Of a stretch of 64,000 nucleotides of DNA, positions 8,421 through 17,581 are shown piece after piece; within the stretch, counting starts at the first letter, position 1; each line of letters opens with the position of its first letter. Where the stretch lies: positions 2,604,001 through 2,668,000 of the forward strand of contig NZ_BAAAPK010000001.1 of the NCBI RefSeq assembly GCF_039531105.1. Reading direction: 5' to 3'. The position numbers were made by a program, and so were the translations under genes. The stretch is from Microbacterium lacus. GTDB lineage: Bacteria; Actinomycetota; Actinomycetes; Actinomycetales; Microbacteriaceae. The notes beneath the pieces are model-generated. The model was not told the DNA's origin, did no database searches, and saw only the letters and a list, made by a program, of their open reading frames with translations.

Positions 8421-9404
8421 TCAGAGGTCGAGCACGAGCCGCGGCGACTTCGACCGTGAGCAGCAGATCATCATGACCTCGTTCGACGCTTTCTCGGCTG
8501 CGGTGAGATAGGAGTCACGATGGTCGGGGCTGCCAGAGAGCACCACCGTCTCGCACGTGCCGCAGGTTCCTTCCCGACAGGAGCTCATCACCTCGAGACC
8601 GGCCGCCTCGACCACCTCGATGATCGTCTTGTCCGCCGGTACGTGGAGTTCCAGTTCGGAGTAGTCCAGAACGATGTCGAACGGGGTGCGCACTTGCTCG
8701 AGCAGATCCTGGCGGGGACGGAAGCGCTCCACATGCAGTTGGTCGGCCGGGAGGTGCGACATTGCGTCCTCCACGGCGTTGAGGAGCGGCTCCGGCCCGC
8801 AGCAGTACACGGCAGTTCCGGGTTCGAGCGCCGAGACAAGATCCCTCACGGGAATGATGCCGGCGGTGTCCTGCGGCCACAGCGTGACGTGCCCGTCGTA
8901 TTGGCTGATCTCATCGAGGAAGGCCATGCTCGATGAAGAGCGCCCGCCGTACATGAGCCGCCATGGCTTCCCCTCCGCCTCCACTTTACGGATCATGGGC
9001 AGGATCGGGGTGACGCCAATGCCGCCTGCAATGAATTGGTATGCGGGCGCGTCGACGACCTCGAAGTTGTTGCGAGGACCCTGCAGAGTGAGATGCTGAC
9101 CCACGCTCACGGACGTGTGCATGTACTCGGAACCGCCCCGACTCTGCGGCTCGCGCAGCACACCGATTCGCCACGGCTCCCCCGGCGCGACATCGCCACA
9201 CAAGGAGTACTGGCGTTCGATCCCGTTATCCATGAGCACGTCGATGTGCGCACCCGGTGTCCATGAAGGAAGCTCTCGCCCATCCGCGGGTGCAAGGGTC
9301 AGCACGACGATGGCTCCGCTCCCCTGCAGCTCCAGGCCCGTGACCTCGCACACGAGAGATCGCTCCTCGCCCAGGGGCCGACGGATGTTGGTATCAACTG
9401 TCAT
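8421..9404 (-). CDS. Phthalate-dioxygenase-reductase/VanB-like oxidoreductase (FMN, NAD, plant-type 2Fe-2S)
   Basis: The protein has about 327 residues. Domain order is a flavin-binding barrel with RQYSLCG (FMN contact), an NAD-binding domain with GGIGVTP and CCGPEPLL, then a C-terminal plant-type ferredoxin with SSCREGTCGTCET and a final cysteine in MMICC. This is the electron entry protein of class IA and demethylase-type Rieske oxygenases such as VanB or phthalate dioxygenase reductase. The start has GGAG eight bases upstream; a GTG one codon earlier is possible. Its natural partner, a Rieske oxygenase alpha subunit, is not in the window; the only Rieske protein is the ferredoxin-like one at 3,116-3,697. 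Confidence 0.93.
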   Translation of the reverse strand: MTVDTNIRRPLGEERSLVCEVTGLELQGSGAIVVLTLAPADGRELPSWTPGAHIDVLMDNGIERQYSLCGDVAPGEPWRIGVLREPQSRGGSEYMHTSVSVGQHLTLQGPRNNFEVVDAPAYQFIAGGIGVTPILPMIRKVEAEGKPWRLMYGGRSSSSMAFLDEISQYDGHVTLWPQDTAGIIPVRDLVSALEPGTAVYCCGPEPLLNAVEDAMSHLPADQLHVERFRPRQDLLEQVRTPFDIVLDYSELELHVPADKTIIEVVEAAGLEVMSSCREGTCGTCETVVLSGSPDHRDSYLTAAEKASNEVMMICCSRSKSPRLVLDL

Positions 9405-9562
9405 CACTTTTTCTCCTCGCCGTGGCGTCCAGCGGTCGTCCGATCAGGATTTCCCGAGTTTTGCAGGCCCCCGAGCGGCCTCCAACGGCGTCCGGGCCAA
9501 GATCGCGGCCACAAAGTTGTACACCCGTACAGCGGGCTGTCCAGGCGCACAGGCACGAGAAA

Positions 9563-9593
9563 GGGCACACCGCGCGTACAGCGCGGTGTGCCC
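9563..9593 (-). terminator. Strong hairpin terminator after the FrhB-like gene
   Basis: A perfect 13-bp inverted repeat (arms begin GGGCACACCGCGC) with a five-base loop starts eight bases beyond the minus-strand stop at 9601. There is no long U-run, but the GC-rich stem fits an actinobacterial terminator. It would separate the TRAP/FrhB transcript from the reductase gene. Confidence 0.7.
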
Positions 9594-9600
9594 TCTCTCG

Positions 9601-10992
9601 TCAGATCGTGGGCTCGACGTTGTCGCCGGCGCGCGCGCGACGAAGCGTCCCCAAGAACTGATCCCATGCTGATCGGAAGTCGGCCACCGTGAAGCGGAGT
9701 CTCCGACCGAACCCGCTCGTGCGGTAGGACGGCTGGCGGAGCAGCGTGAGCGCGAACAACTGCGCCGAGCCGCCGACCCTGCGAGCGACGTGGTTGGCAT
9801 GCATGGGTTCGAGTTCTTCGATGGACATCGGCGCCAGCGTCACATAGCCCGCTTTCGTTGCTGCTTGCAGCAGCCTCACACCCGCGTCGGTGCGAGTGAT
9901 CGCGATATTCGTCCCCGGCGCCTCTTCGTACAGCGGCTTGCCGTTCTTCATCACCCACCCGTCCGGCACGGATATGTCGGCGACCTCGCCGACAGCGTCG
10001 ACGCAGATCTTGCAGCGGAATTGCATGTCGTATTTCCAGGGCCTGTTGAGCCATGCGCCCTGATACGTCATGTCGTGTGTGTCGCCTGTCTTCGTCTGGA
10101 CCCGAAGGGGCCCGGGCCATCCATCGCCACGGTATGTGAAAACGGACACATCACGCTCGTCTACTCGGTGGTACCTCATGATCGCCTTTGGGATGCGTGC
10201 GTGGTGCGTGCCGCCGCAGAAGATCGTCAGCAGGTATCTGATCTGGCCGGCCGCCCGCTCGTCGCGCCTCATCAGCGAACGCACGGCTGAGACGTCGCAC
10301 GGCTTGGCGATCACCGCGAACCGCGCTCCTTCGTCAAGAAGGGTGTGTGCGAGCACGAGCGGCGAAGACGGCCCGTAGCGCGACTGGGCGGTATCTTCCA
10401 GATCGCCCACCGCGCGCGAGATGGTCGAGATCGTGAGCCACGGCCGCTCTGGATCGGCTTTCACATGCAAGATTGCGTCCACCTCGCCGGAATCGAGAAG
10501 ATAGTGGGCCAGCGCAGTGAGGGTCGCGCCGCCGGCACCGTGGTATCTCACGTCTTCGTCGGAGGCCCACGCACGGTTCACCGTGCGGATCGGACCCCAC
10601 AGCGGCTCTTTCTTCGTGGTGTCGACGTCGGCGGGCCCGAGGGACGTGACGGCTGCCAGCATTCGCTCGTCGCCCTGCGCGGCTCGGGCTGCGGTGGGGC
10701 GTCGCCGTGTGGTGCGCACCTCGGTCATGCGTGATGGTCGACCCGGCCCTGGGGCTTCCCACGCCGCTTCGACTTCGGCGTACGGCCCTTCGAGATTCGC
10801 TCCCGGGCAAACCTGCATGATGCGCTTTTCGACGAGCAACGGAAGCGGTTTGCGCACGAGTGGGCGCATGTGCCCGTTGATTCCAAGACCCATCTCGACG
10901 GCTTCCCGCCCGGCCATGCTTTCGCAGAGCCCGCATCCTGTGCACAGTCCCGCCTTCACAACGCCCTCGATGGTCTCCGGCACCAATGTCAT
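9601..10992 (-). CDS. Coenzyme F420 hydrogenase/dehydrogenase beta-subunit (FrhB)-like Fe-S flavoprotein
   Basis: The protein has 463 residues. The N-terminus has a ferredoxin-like cysteine cluster (LCTGCGLCES) and a further cysteine in MQVCPG, as in FrhB family proteins. The middle has AVIAKPCDVSAVRSL, the typical FrhB redox patch, and the later RCKICVDAVGEVADIS resembles the second Fe-S/flavin region. Relatives include F420 hydrogenase beta subunits, vinyl reductases and 7-hydroxymethyl-chlorophyll a reductase. They are FAD/Fe-S enzymes moving electrons between ferredoxin or F420 and a substrate. It is 43 bases after the TRAP permease gene and so probably in its operon. The electron donor and substrate are unknown. 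Confidence 0.82.
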   Translation of the reverse strand: MTLVPETIEGVVKAGLCTGCGLCESMAGREAVEMGLGINGHMRPLVRKPLPLLVEKRIMQVCPGANLEGPYAEVEAAWEAPGPGRPSRMTEVRTTRRRPTAARAAQGDERMLAAVTSLGPADVDTTKKEPLWGPIRTVNRAWASDEDVRYHGAGGATLTALAHYLLDSGEVDAILHVKADPERPWLTISTISRAVGDLEDTAQSRYGPSSPLVLAHTLLDEGARFAVIAKPCDVSAVRSLMRRDERAAGQIRYLLTIFCGGTHHARIPKAIMRYHRVDERDVSVFTYRGDGWPGPLRVQTKTGDTHDMTYQGAWLNRPWKYDMQFRCKICVDAVGEVADISVPDGWVMKNGKPLYEEAPGTNIAITRTDAGVRLLQAATKAGYVTLAPMSIEELEPMHANHVARRVGGSAQLFALTLLRQPSYRTSGFGRRLRFTVADFRSAWDQFLGTLRRARAGDNVEPTI

Positions 10993-11035
10993 TTCATCCT
11001 TTCGATTCGCTCAGGGGCTACGAGGGATCGCCGCG

Positions 11036-12538
11036 CTAGGTGCCCATGAGACCTGGCAAGAAGGTGACGATCTCGGGCACCAGGATCCACAGGATCGTGA
11101 TGAGGATCGCCATCGGCAGGAAGAGCAACACAGCCTTGAAGACATCGGTGACGGTCACCCGGTTACCGAGATTCACGGCGGGATCCTGCAGCAGCTTGTG
11201 GATGACGAACGTCAGGATGCCCACCGGTGGCGTGAGGATCGCGAGCTCGCCCATGAATACGGCGAACACGCCGAACCACAGCGGGTCGATCCCGAGCACG
11301 GGCAGCACCGGTAGCAGGAGAGGGATCGTCGTAAGCAGGATTGCAAGCGGATCCATGAACATCCCGAGAATGATGTAGACCACCATCACCAGCAACAGGA
11401 ACTCGATGCGGCCGAGCCCTGAATCCACGACAAAGTCGGAGAAAAGACGTCCAATCCCCGAGATCACTACCAGCGCCGTGAGAATGTGCGCTCCTACGAG
11501 GAGCAGGAAGATCGCTCCGACTGCGCTGACGGTCTCCACCGCGGCGTGCACGATGTGCTTCAGCGGCTGGTCCTTCCGCTTGAACCAAAGCGTGAAGATG
11601 AGCGCCCCGGCTGCACCTGCCGCTCCCGCCTCGGTGGCGGTGAGAAGCCCCATGAACATTCCGCCGATGACGATGATCATCAGGACGATGAGTGGCCAGA
11701 TACCCACAAGGCTCACGATCCTGTCTCGCCAGGTCACAGTCGCTCCAGGCGCGCCCCGCCCTGCCCAGTCCGGCTTCACCAGCGAGAACACCCAGATCAT
11801 GATGCTGAACAGGATCGCAACCGTGATGCCGGGAAGAATGCCGGCGATCAGCTGCGGGCCGACAGGGTTCTCCATGATGCCCGCGACGATGATCAGGAAA
11901 ATGCTGGGCGGGATGAGCTGACCTGGAAGACCGGCGACGATCACCGACCCGATGACTATGGGCTTCTTGTATCCCGCGCGGAACATCTCCGGCACGCCTA
12001 CTCGCGCGAGCGCGTACGTCGTCCCGATCGTCGAGCCGGACACCGCGGCCAGACCGGCACCGGCCATGTTCGTACCGATTCCTAGGCCGCCGGGCAACCA
12101 GCTGAACCAGTTGCGGGCAGCGTCATACATCGACGACGTCATTCCCGATCTGGCGAGCAGAAGTCCCATGAGGATGAACATTGGCAAGACGCTCAGCGAC
12201 CAGTTTGAAGACGCGGCAAGCGGCTCTGCCCCCAACAGGTTGGCTACCGGCCTGATTCCGAGCATCGCGAAGGCGCCGATGAGGCCAGGGATGGCAAGCG
12301 CGAACGCGATCGGCATTCGCAGGAAGAGCAGGATGAACATGAGGAACAGCGCCGCGAAGCCGATGGCGGTGCGGTCATCCAGTGTGAACATCAGTACGAC
12401 GGGAGTGAGCACCAACGCAGCAATGGCGGCGCGGAACAGCCAGTCACGCAGAGACGTTGGCTCACCGTCGGGTCTTCCCGGCCTACGGGCGCGACCCCCG
12501 TTGTTTGCAATGGCCGCCGGGTTCAGGGTTTCAGTCAC
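11036..12538 (-). CDS. dctM: TRAP transporter large permease, DctM family
   Basis: The 500-residue integral membrane protein has about 12 hydrophobic segments, starting after a hydrophilic 30-residue lead. Family marks include LRMPIAFALAIPGLIGA near the N-terminus, GTTYALARVGVPEM in the middle and TPPVGILTFVIHKL near the end. DctM forms the ion-coupled channel of tripartite ATP-independent periplasmic transporters, driven by a sodium or proton gradient. The GTG start overlaps the end of the small permease gene by eight bases. Together with the two preceding genes it forms a complete three-component importer for a small carboxylate. Confidence 0.93.
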   Translation of the reverse strand: MTETLNPAAIANNGGRARRPGRPDGEPTSLRDWLFRAAIAALVLTPVVLMFTLDDRTAIGFAALFLMFILLFLRMPIAFALAIPGLIGAFAMLGIRPVANLLGAEPLAASSNWSLSVLPMFILMGLLLARSGMTSSMYDAARNWFSWLPGGLGIGTNMAGAGLAAVSGSTIGTTYALARVGVPEMFRAGYKKPIVIGSVIVAGLPGQLIPPSIFLIIVAGIMENPVGPQLIAGILPGITVAILFSIMIWVFSLVKPDWAGRGAPGATVTWRDRIVSLVGIWPLIVLMIIVIGGMFMGLLTATEAGAAGAAGALIFTLWFKRKDQPLKHIVHAAVETVSAVGAIFLLLVGAHILTALVVISGIGRLFSDFVVDSGLGRIEFLLLVMVVYIILGMFMDPLAILLTTIPLLLPVLPVLGIDPLWFGVFAVFMGELAILTPPVGILTFVIHKLLQDPAVNLGNRVTVTDVFKAVLLFLPMAILITILWILVPEIVTFLPGLMGT

Positions 12539-13109
12539 GATTCGCGTCCTTCAACAGATCAGGGCCACTCGTATCGAGCAGACCGAAGCCTTCGTCGTCG
12601 AAACGGCCACGTATCGCCCGCAACGCGTCGATCGTAAAGAGGACCGCGAGCGTAGCAAATGCAAGCGGCGGTAGGAGCGTGATGGGTGCGACGTAGACAT
12701 CGCTCGCCGGAGCTTTCTCGCCGATCTGGAGTGCGTGAATCGACTCCTGCAGCCCATACCACGCGAATCCCAAGGAAACCGCTGCGGAGAGTGCGCTCGT
12801 GAACAGTCGCACCTCCCGGCGGATCTGCCGAGGGAACTTCTGGTAGATGATGTCGGCCTCGATGGTCTGGCCGCGGACGACCGACACCACGATTCCGATC
12901 ATCACGATGGCCGGCAACCAGAGGTACCCGACGATCTCGTTCGTTCCGCGCATCGGCTGACCGAAAACTGTGCGGGTGAAGACGTTGGCGAGCACGTGAA
13001 TCGTCATGAGAATGATGCCGATTGCCGCCACGTACTCCAACAACTTCGTTGTTGACTCGCCGAGCCTCGAAGGTGGCGTATCGCGCTGGACCTGGGTTGT
13101 CGCTGTCAC
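12531..13109 (-). CDS. dctQ: TRAP transporter small permease, DctQ family
   Basis: The protein has about 192 residues from a GTG preceded by AAGGAG at a five-base spacing; an upstream extension would run into the substrate-binding protein gene. Four hydrophobic segments are visible, including YVAAIGIILMTIHVLANVF and LWLPAIVMIGIVVSVV, as expected for DctQ. The R-G-x-x-E block between segments 2 and 3 (VVRGQTIEADII) is typical of the family. It pairs with DctM to make the membrane part of the transporter and sits between dctP and dctM in the usual P-Q-M order. Confidence 0.9.
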   Translation of the reverse strand: MTATTQVQRDTPPSRLGESTTKLLEYVAAIGIILMTIHVLANVFTRTVFGQPMRGTNEIVGYLWLPAIVMIGIVVSVVRGQTIEADIIYQKFPRQIRREVRLFTSALSAAVSLGFAWYGLQESIHALQIGEKAPASDVYVAPITLLPPLAFATLAVLFTIDALRAIRGRFDDEGFGLLDTSGPDLLKDANRD

Positions 13110-13180
13110 TGTGACTCCTTGATATGTTGCCGGGGAATGGGTGCGGCCGATTCCCCACCCACACCCCGGCAACTCTGCAA

Positions 13181-14476
13181 CTACGGGCGAGCACCCCATG
13201 TGAGGGGAGCGATGTTCTCGACGAGAGCGTCGGTGTAATCAGCGCCGAGGTCGGTGGAATACCACTCGCCCACTTGGTCCACGTCGCCAGCGTCGAGATA
13301 GCCCAGATCCTCGACCATTGCGACCCACTTGTCGGTATTCACCGTTAGCCGGTCGATGAAGTCGTTTCCATCGAAGGCAGAGCTGTTGCGAACATCCTCG
13401 AGCAATTGCTCGTTGACCTCGGCGAGCCGATCCGTCACATCTTTCTCGAATGTCAGGAACTGGCCGCCATTGGCTTCGACGATGGGCAGGCCGTCTTCGA
13501 CGATCTCCGCGACTTGGATCTCCTTGCTCTCACCCATCGCTCGAACGAACATTTCTTGGACGAGCTGCTGGGCTACCGGATCCATTTCGCTGAATCGGAT
13601 GCCCGCATAGTACGGAGTCGGTGTGGACACGAAAGCTGCTCCGGGAACTGTGTGCATGACGTATGGCGCCACCTCGAACAGGCCCACCACAGTGCCGAGG
13701 GCATGGATCCCCATTCCGCAGTCGAGGATCCCCCGCTGCAGGGCTTCGTACACCTCGTTGTAAGCCATCGACACCGGAACGGCGCCGAGACCCTCGAGCT
13801 GGGCCGCCATGCCTGGAGTTGCGGCGCGGATCTGCTTGCCTTGAAGGTCCGCGAGGCTCGTCAACGGCTCACTGCAGAACATCACAGTCGGACTTTCCGG
13901 CTGCAGCATGTAGAGCGGCGTGAGGCCGTTCGCATGCACCTCCGCCAGAGCCTCGGGGGTGCCGAGCGTGGTTTCTTCGTAGGCGCCCGCGCTTCCGAGC
14001 GTGCCGGCGAGAATTCGGGGATCGCGCAGAACAGTCGTGTTGATGATTGCGTTGTTGACCGGGTACTGTTCCGCGTTGAGCGCCGCATAAACGACGCCGA
14101 TGTCAACCCGGCCGTCCATCAGCGCTCTGTCGATCTCGGCGACGTTCGGCACGATCGCGTTCGACCAGACGAGCTCGATCGTAACCGCGCCGCCGGAGTA
14201 CTCCTCAACGTTCTTCGCGAAGGTCTTGTAGGGCTGGGATGTGCGGCTTTCCGGTCCAGATCCGATCTGGAACACGAGGTTGGTGGGCTCCACGCCCTCA
14301 AGCGCCGCCGCGTACTCCTCGGCGCTCGCGCCGATCGGGACGTCAGTGGCTTCGCCCGAGCTTCCAGCTCCGGCGCTCGCGCCACCGCCGTCACAGCCGG
14401 CGAGGGCGAGACTAGTGGCGATGGCCATGCTCAATGCAAGGAGGGGCGTAATTGCTTTCGAGCGCTGCAACTCCAT
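13181..14476 (-). CDS. dctP: TRAP transporter substrate-binding lipoprotein, DctP family
   Basis: The protein has 431 residues from the ATG at 14476. A hydrophobic signal sequence ends in the lipobox LALAGC, so it should be lipid-anchored outside the membrane. The start was chosen because the signal peptide begins there; a frame reaching 14791 adds 105 residues of non-protein-like sequence. The central RAATPGMAAQLEGLGAVPV block and the following YEALQRGILDCG match the ligand-binding region of DctP proteins, in which an arginine usually binds the substrate carboxylate. It is the first gene of the TRAP operon, 342 bases downstream of the ABM gene. Confidence 0.92.
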   Translation of the reverse strand: MELQRSKAITPLLALSMAIATSLALAGCDGGGASAGAGSSGEATDVPIGASAEEYAAALEGVEPTNLVFQIGSGPESRTSQPYKTFAKNVEEYSGGAVTIELVWSNAIVPNVAEIDRALMDGRVDIGVVYAALNAEQYPVNNAIINTTVLRDPRILAGTLGSAGAYEETTLGTPEALAEVHANGLTPLYMLQPESPTVMFCSEPLTSLADLQGKQIRAATPGMAAQLEGLGAVPVSMAYNEVYEALQRGILDCGMGIHALGTVVGLFEVAPYVMHTVPGAAFVSTPTPYYAGIRFSEMDPVAQQLVQEMFVRAMGESKEIQVAEIVEDGLPIVEANGGQFLTFEKDVTDRLAEVNEQLLEDVRNSSAFDGNDFIDRLTVNTDKWVAMVEDLGYLDAGDVDQVGEWYSTDLGADYTDALVENIAPLTWGARP

Positions 14477-14818
14477 TGTCAGCCTTTCTTTTCTCGGGTT
14501 GGTGCTTTCGTCTCTGTGAGGGAGAGCGGCGGACCCCGCCACCCACGGGAGGCAGTCTCTAACTACTCCCGGGGCGGAGTTACACCGACCGCGACTGCCT
14601 GCCCGATCGGAGCGGACAGTGACACGAAGTGAACTGGCATGAGACCTCCATTGGTCACAGCGCCACCTCTTCGTCGCACTGCCATCGAACCTTTGTGGTT
14701 CTAGCATCAGTCGGCACCGAATGACGGACAATGTGCATACGTCCAAGCGAGAAGGCGCTGGATGTGTGTGTCTGTCCGAACCTCGCAACACCCGTGCCGT
14801 CGAGCAGCGCGAGTCCAG
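14477..14818 (-). promoter_or_regulatory. Long intergenic region upstream of the TRAP operon
   Basis: These 342 bases hold no supportable gene. They must contain the TRAP operon promoter (minus strand). A small dyad, GAACC-N5-GGTTC at 14,687-14,701, is a candidate regulator site; it was not seen upstream of the other island genes, so this is weak. The dctP ribosome site is AAAGG, six bases before the ATG. Confidence 0.35.
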
Positions 14819-15115
14819 TCATGACCAGTCGATGGTCTCGAACGTCCGCACCGTCCGCTCCGTCAGATGGTCGAGCGCGTCGTTCACCACGATCGCTTGG
14901 AAATGGTCGCTCGACTTGTGCGCGTCGTATGCCCGCGAGTCGACGTATTGCTCGTACAACATGAATTCAGCGGGGTCGGTGGCCGAGACGTGCGCCTGAT
15001 AGTGGATGCAGCCCGTCTCAGCTCGTGACAACGTGGTCATCGCCGAGAGCACCTCGCGGATATGACCCTCTTCTCCGGGCTTGGCTCGCCAAGTGGCAAC
15101 AACAGTGAAGCTCAC
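14819..15115 (-). CDS. Antibiotic biosynthesis monooxygenase (ABM) domain protein, quinol-monooxygenase-like
   Basis: The protein has about 98 residues from a GTG preceded by GGAGG five bases upstream; a TTG four codons earlier overlaps that ribosome site and is less likely. The fold is the small dimeric ferredoxin-like ABM barrel: FTVVATWRAKPG start, ETGCIHYQAHVS centre and MLYEQYVDSRAYDAH. Members are cofactor-free monooxygenases acting on quinols or anthrones, or small-molecule binding proteins. It follows the MFS gene by 37 bases on the same strand. A role in quinol oxidation within the catabolic island is inference only. Confidence 0.85.
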   Translation of the reverse strand: MSFTVVATWRAKPGEEGHIREVLSAMTTLSRAETGCIHYQAHVSATDPAEFMLYEQYVDSRAYDAHKSSDHFQAIVVNDALDHLTERTVRTFETIDWS

Positions 15116-15152
15116 TTCTTCCTCCAAGGGTTCGGACAGTGTGAGCGGCTGC

Positions 15153-16571
15153 TCACACGGGCAGGGATGGTGACCGCTCTCCGGGCGCTGGACGGGCCGG
15201 TATAAAGGAAGCGGTCAGCAGCGCGACAAGTGCCGCCCCGCCACCCAAGACGAGGGCAAGTCGGATGCCGTGGGCAGTCGGCACCTCGACGCCTTGAAAG
15301 TCTACGGAGTAGCCCGCGAGCACTGCCGCGACCAATGCGGCAGCGGTCGCCGTCCCGATAGACCGAAAGAGCGCGTTCAGCCCGTTCGACGCGCCGGTCT
15401 CGGTATGCGGCACCGAACGCATGATGAGCATCGGCATCGAGGCATATCCGAACCCGATGGCGACGCCGACGAGAACGTTCGCGATGAAGATATGCCAGAC
15501 CTCGGTCATGAAGAACATGGTGAAGCCATACGCAAGCGTCAAGGCTGCGGTGCCGATGATCATGAGCAGCTTGGGTCCGGCGCGCGTTCCGATGCGCCCG
15601 GCCACCGGTGAGAGCAGAAGCATCATGAGACCGGACGGCATGACGATCAGACTCGATGCCAATAGTGAAAGACCAAAACCGACACCCGAGCCGATCGGCA
15701 GTTCGAGCAGTTGCGGATAGATGACGTTCGATGCGAACAGCGCAAACCCGATGGCCACCGAGGCGATGTTGGTGAGCAACACCGACGGTCGCGAAGCAAC
15801 GCGAAGATCGAGAAGCGGATCTTCGACACGCAGTTCGTAAACACCCCAGAGAACCAGCACGACGATCCCACCAAGGCCCAGTCCCATCGTCCACAGCGAG
15901 GTCCAGCCCCACTCATTGCCTCGAGAGATCGCCAGCATCAGTGCCACGAGCCCTACCGCGATCCCGATCGTCCCGATGACGTCAAATCGTCCGCCTGTTC
16001 GCAGCACGCTGACGGGAACCACCAGAAGGACGAGGACGAAGACCACCGTGCCGAGGATCGCTGCCATCCAAAACAACATGTGCCAGTCCAGAGTCTGCGT
16101 CACGATCGCGCTTATGGGCAGCCCGAGCGCTCCCCCCATGCCGAGGGTGGCGCTCATGAACGCGACGGCGGCATTGACGCGGTCGGTGTGAAGCACGTCT
16201 CGCATGATCGATATGCCCAACGGCACTGCTCCGACGATGGCCCCCTGGAAGGACCGGCCGATGACAATCCCGATGATCTCCTGGGACAGCGCGGCGATGA
16301 CCGAGCCAAGAACCATCGCCGCAATCAAGCCGAGGATGACCCGGCGCTTTCCGTACATGTCTCCGAGACGACCGGCAATCGGAGTGATCACCGCCGCAGA
16401 GAGCAAGGTTGCGGTGACCACCCATGCCGTGTCGTGTCGCGGGGAGTCAAGCAACTCGGGAAGTCTGGCCTGTATTGGAACGACCAATGTGAACATGAAC
16501 GATGAGCACATCCCTGCCAGCGCGAGGACTAGGACGATCGAACCCTGTCTGGGACGTCGGTCGCTATACAT
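15153..16571 (-). CDS. MFS transporter, DHA2/EmrB-QacA type
   Basis: The protein has about 472 residues with roughly 14 hydrophobic segments, the usual number for the DHA2 subfamily. The conserved loop between segments 2 and 3 reads LGDMYGKRRV, the MFS motif A. Members are proton-driven exporters of drugs or metabolites. The ATG at 16571 is preferred for its GAGG nine bases upstream and because the first helix follows soon after; a GTG at 16646 would add 25 polar residues. In this island it could export a toxic intermediate or the substrate analogue. The ABM gene follows closely and is probably co-transcribed. Confidence 0.9.
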   Translation of the reverse strand: MYSDRRPRQGSIVLVLALAGMCSSFMFTLVVPIQARLPELLDSPRHDTAWVVTATLLSAAVITPIAGRLGDMYGKRRVILGLIAAMVLGSVIAALSQEIIGIVIGRSFQGAIVGAVPLGISIMRDVLHTDRVNAAVAFMSATLGMGGALGLPISAIVTQTLDWHMLFWMAAILGTVVFVLVLLVVPVSVLRTGGRFDVIGTIGIAVGLVALMLAISRGNEWGWTSLWTMGLGLGGIVVLVLWGVYELRVEDPLLDLRVASRPSVLLTNIASVAIGFALFASNVIYPQLLELPIGSGVGFGLSLLASSLIVMPSGLMMLLLSPVAGRIGTRAGPKLLMIIGTAALTLAYGFTMFFMTEVWHIFIANVLVGVAIGFGYASMPMLIMRSVPHTETGASNGLNALFRSIGTATAAALVAAVLAGYSVDFQGVEVPTAHGIRLALVLGGGAALVALLTASFIPARPAPGERSPSLPV

Positions 16572-16791
16572 TTGCCGGTGCCTCATTGCCTTCGGAGCTC
16601 GCGTCGGCCGGACCTGCCGATGGTTGAGAGGCTGGATCGAAGACACCGATCATCGGAAAGCCGGAAGCCACACGTGCTCCGATCGCGACTTGCGCCGTCG
16701 CGGCGTCGACAACCGCCGTCACGCTTGCGCTGGTTCGAGCGCCGCCGCGGGTGGGCCTCCACCTCGGAGCGACAGCGCACTCTCGCGTCGC

Positions 16792-17442
16792 CTAGGCACC
16801 GGCGGTCCCATCGGCGCGAATCGATTCCCACCGGTCGATGTACGTGACATCGACGGGGTCACTCCTTCTTGCTGGACGAAATCGGGTCCCGAGCGTATAG
16901 CCGACGGGAATCATCGCCGCGGGCGTGACGTCCACCGGGAGCGAGAGAATCTCGCGCAGCTCACCGGCGCGAGCGAGTATGGCCGAGGTATAGGCCGACC
17001 CGAGCCCGCGAACGCGCAATGCCAATTGGAAGCTCCAGGCTGCGGGAAGTATCGACCCGAAGAAACCGGCGGCCCCGGCAGCATCGATCGGGGGAACACC
17101 CAAACAGCACGGAATGACGATTACCGGAACTCGATCCAGATTCTGGGCGAGCCCAATCGCATCCTCATACACACGCCTCGTTGCATCGGTACTTGCCGAA
17201 TCCCGCTCACGCATGAAAGCGGGCATAGAGGCACGCCGGTAGAGCTCCCCTAGGGCCGCCTTCTGGTGGAGGTCTTCGACCACGATCCATCTCCACCGTT
17301 CGACGTTTCCCCCTGTCGGTGCTTGCAGCGCGACGCCAATGCACTCGAGGATGGTCGCCCGATCCACAGGTCGATCGAGGTCGAGTCTTCGTCTCACAGT
17401 TCTCGTCGTTGTGAGAACCTCCGTGGCGGTCATCTCCTGCAC
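16792..17442 (-). CDS. Nitroreductase-family FMN oxidoreductase
   Basis: The protein has about 216 residues. N-terminal TRTVRRRLDLDRPVD matches the FMN-phosphate-binding arginine segment of the nitroreductase fold, QAPTGGNVERWRWIVV is the expected second flavin contact, and LGSAYTSAILARAGELREI matches the dimer region. The family reduces nitroaromatics, quinones or enones, or performs dehalogenation. Two starts are possible: GTG at 17442, with GGGAGG four bases upstream, or ATG at 17433. It is the last island gene before the integrase remnant. A 145-base or longer gap separates it from the MFS gene, so it may have its own transcript. Confidence 0.88.
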   Translation of the reverse strand: MQEMTATEVLTTTRTVRRRLDLDRPVDRATILECIGVALQAPTGGNVERWRWIVVEDLHQKAALGELYRRASMPAFMRERDSASTDATRRVYEDAIGLAQNLDRVPVIVIPCCLGVPPIDAAGAAGFFGSILPAAWSFQLALRVRGLGSAYTSAILARAGELREILSLPVDVTPAAMIPVGYTLGTRFRPARRSDPVDVTYIDRWESIRADGTAGA

Positions 17443-17581
17443 GGTGCCTCCCGCATCCGCACGCCCGGCGATTGGCGAGCGGCAATACCAGATTCGGGCG
17501 CCATTCATCGACCAGGCAATGTATGAGAGTCCAGAACATCCAGCGGCCGCCCTGTGCTCGCGAACACGTCATGTCGACTGC

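Noticed and set aside
14477..14791. Upstream extension of the TRAP binding protein
   Set aside because: The lipoprotein signal peptide begins at 14476; the extension is Arg/Ser-rich non-protein-like sequence and covers the promoter region.
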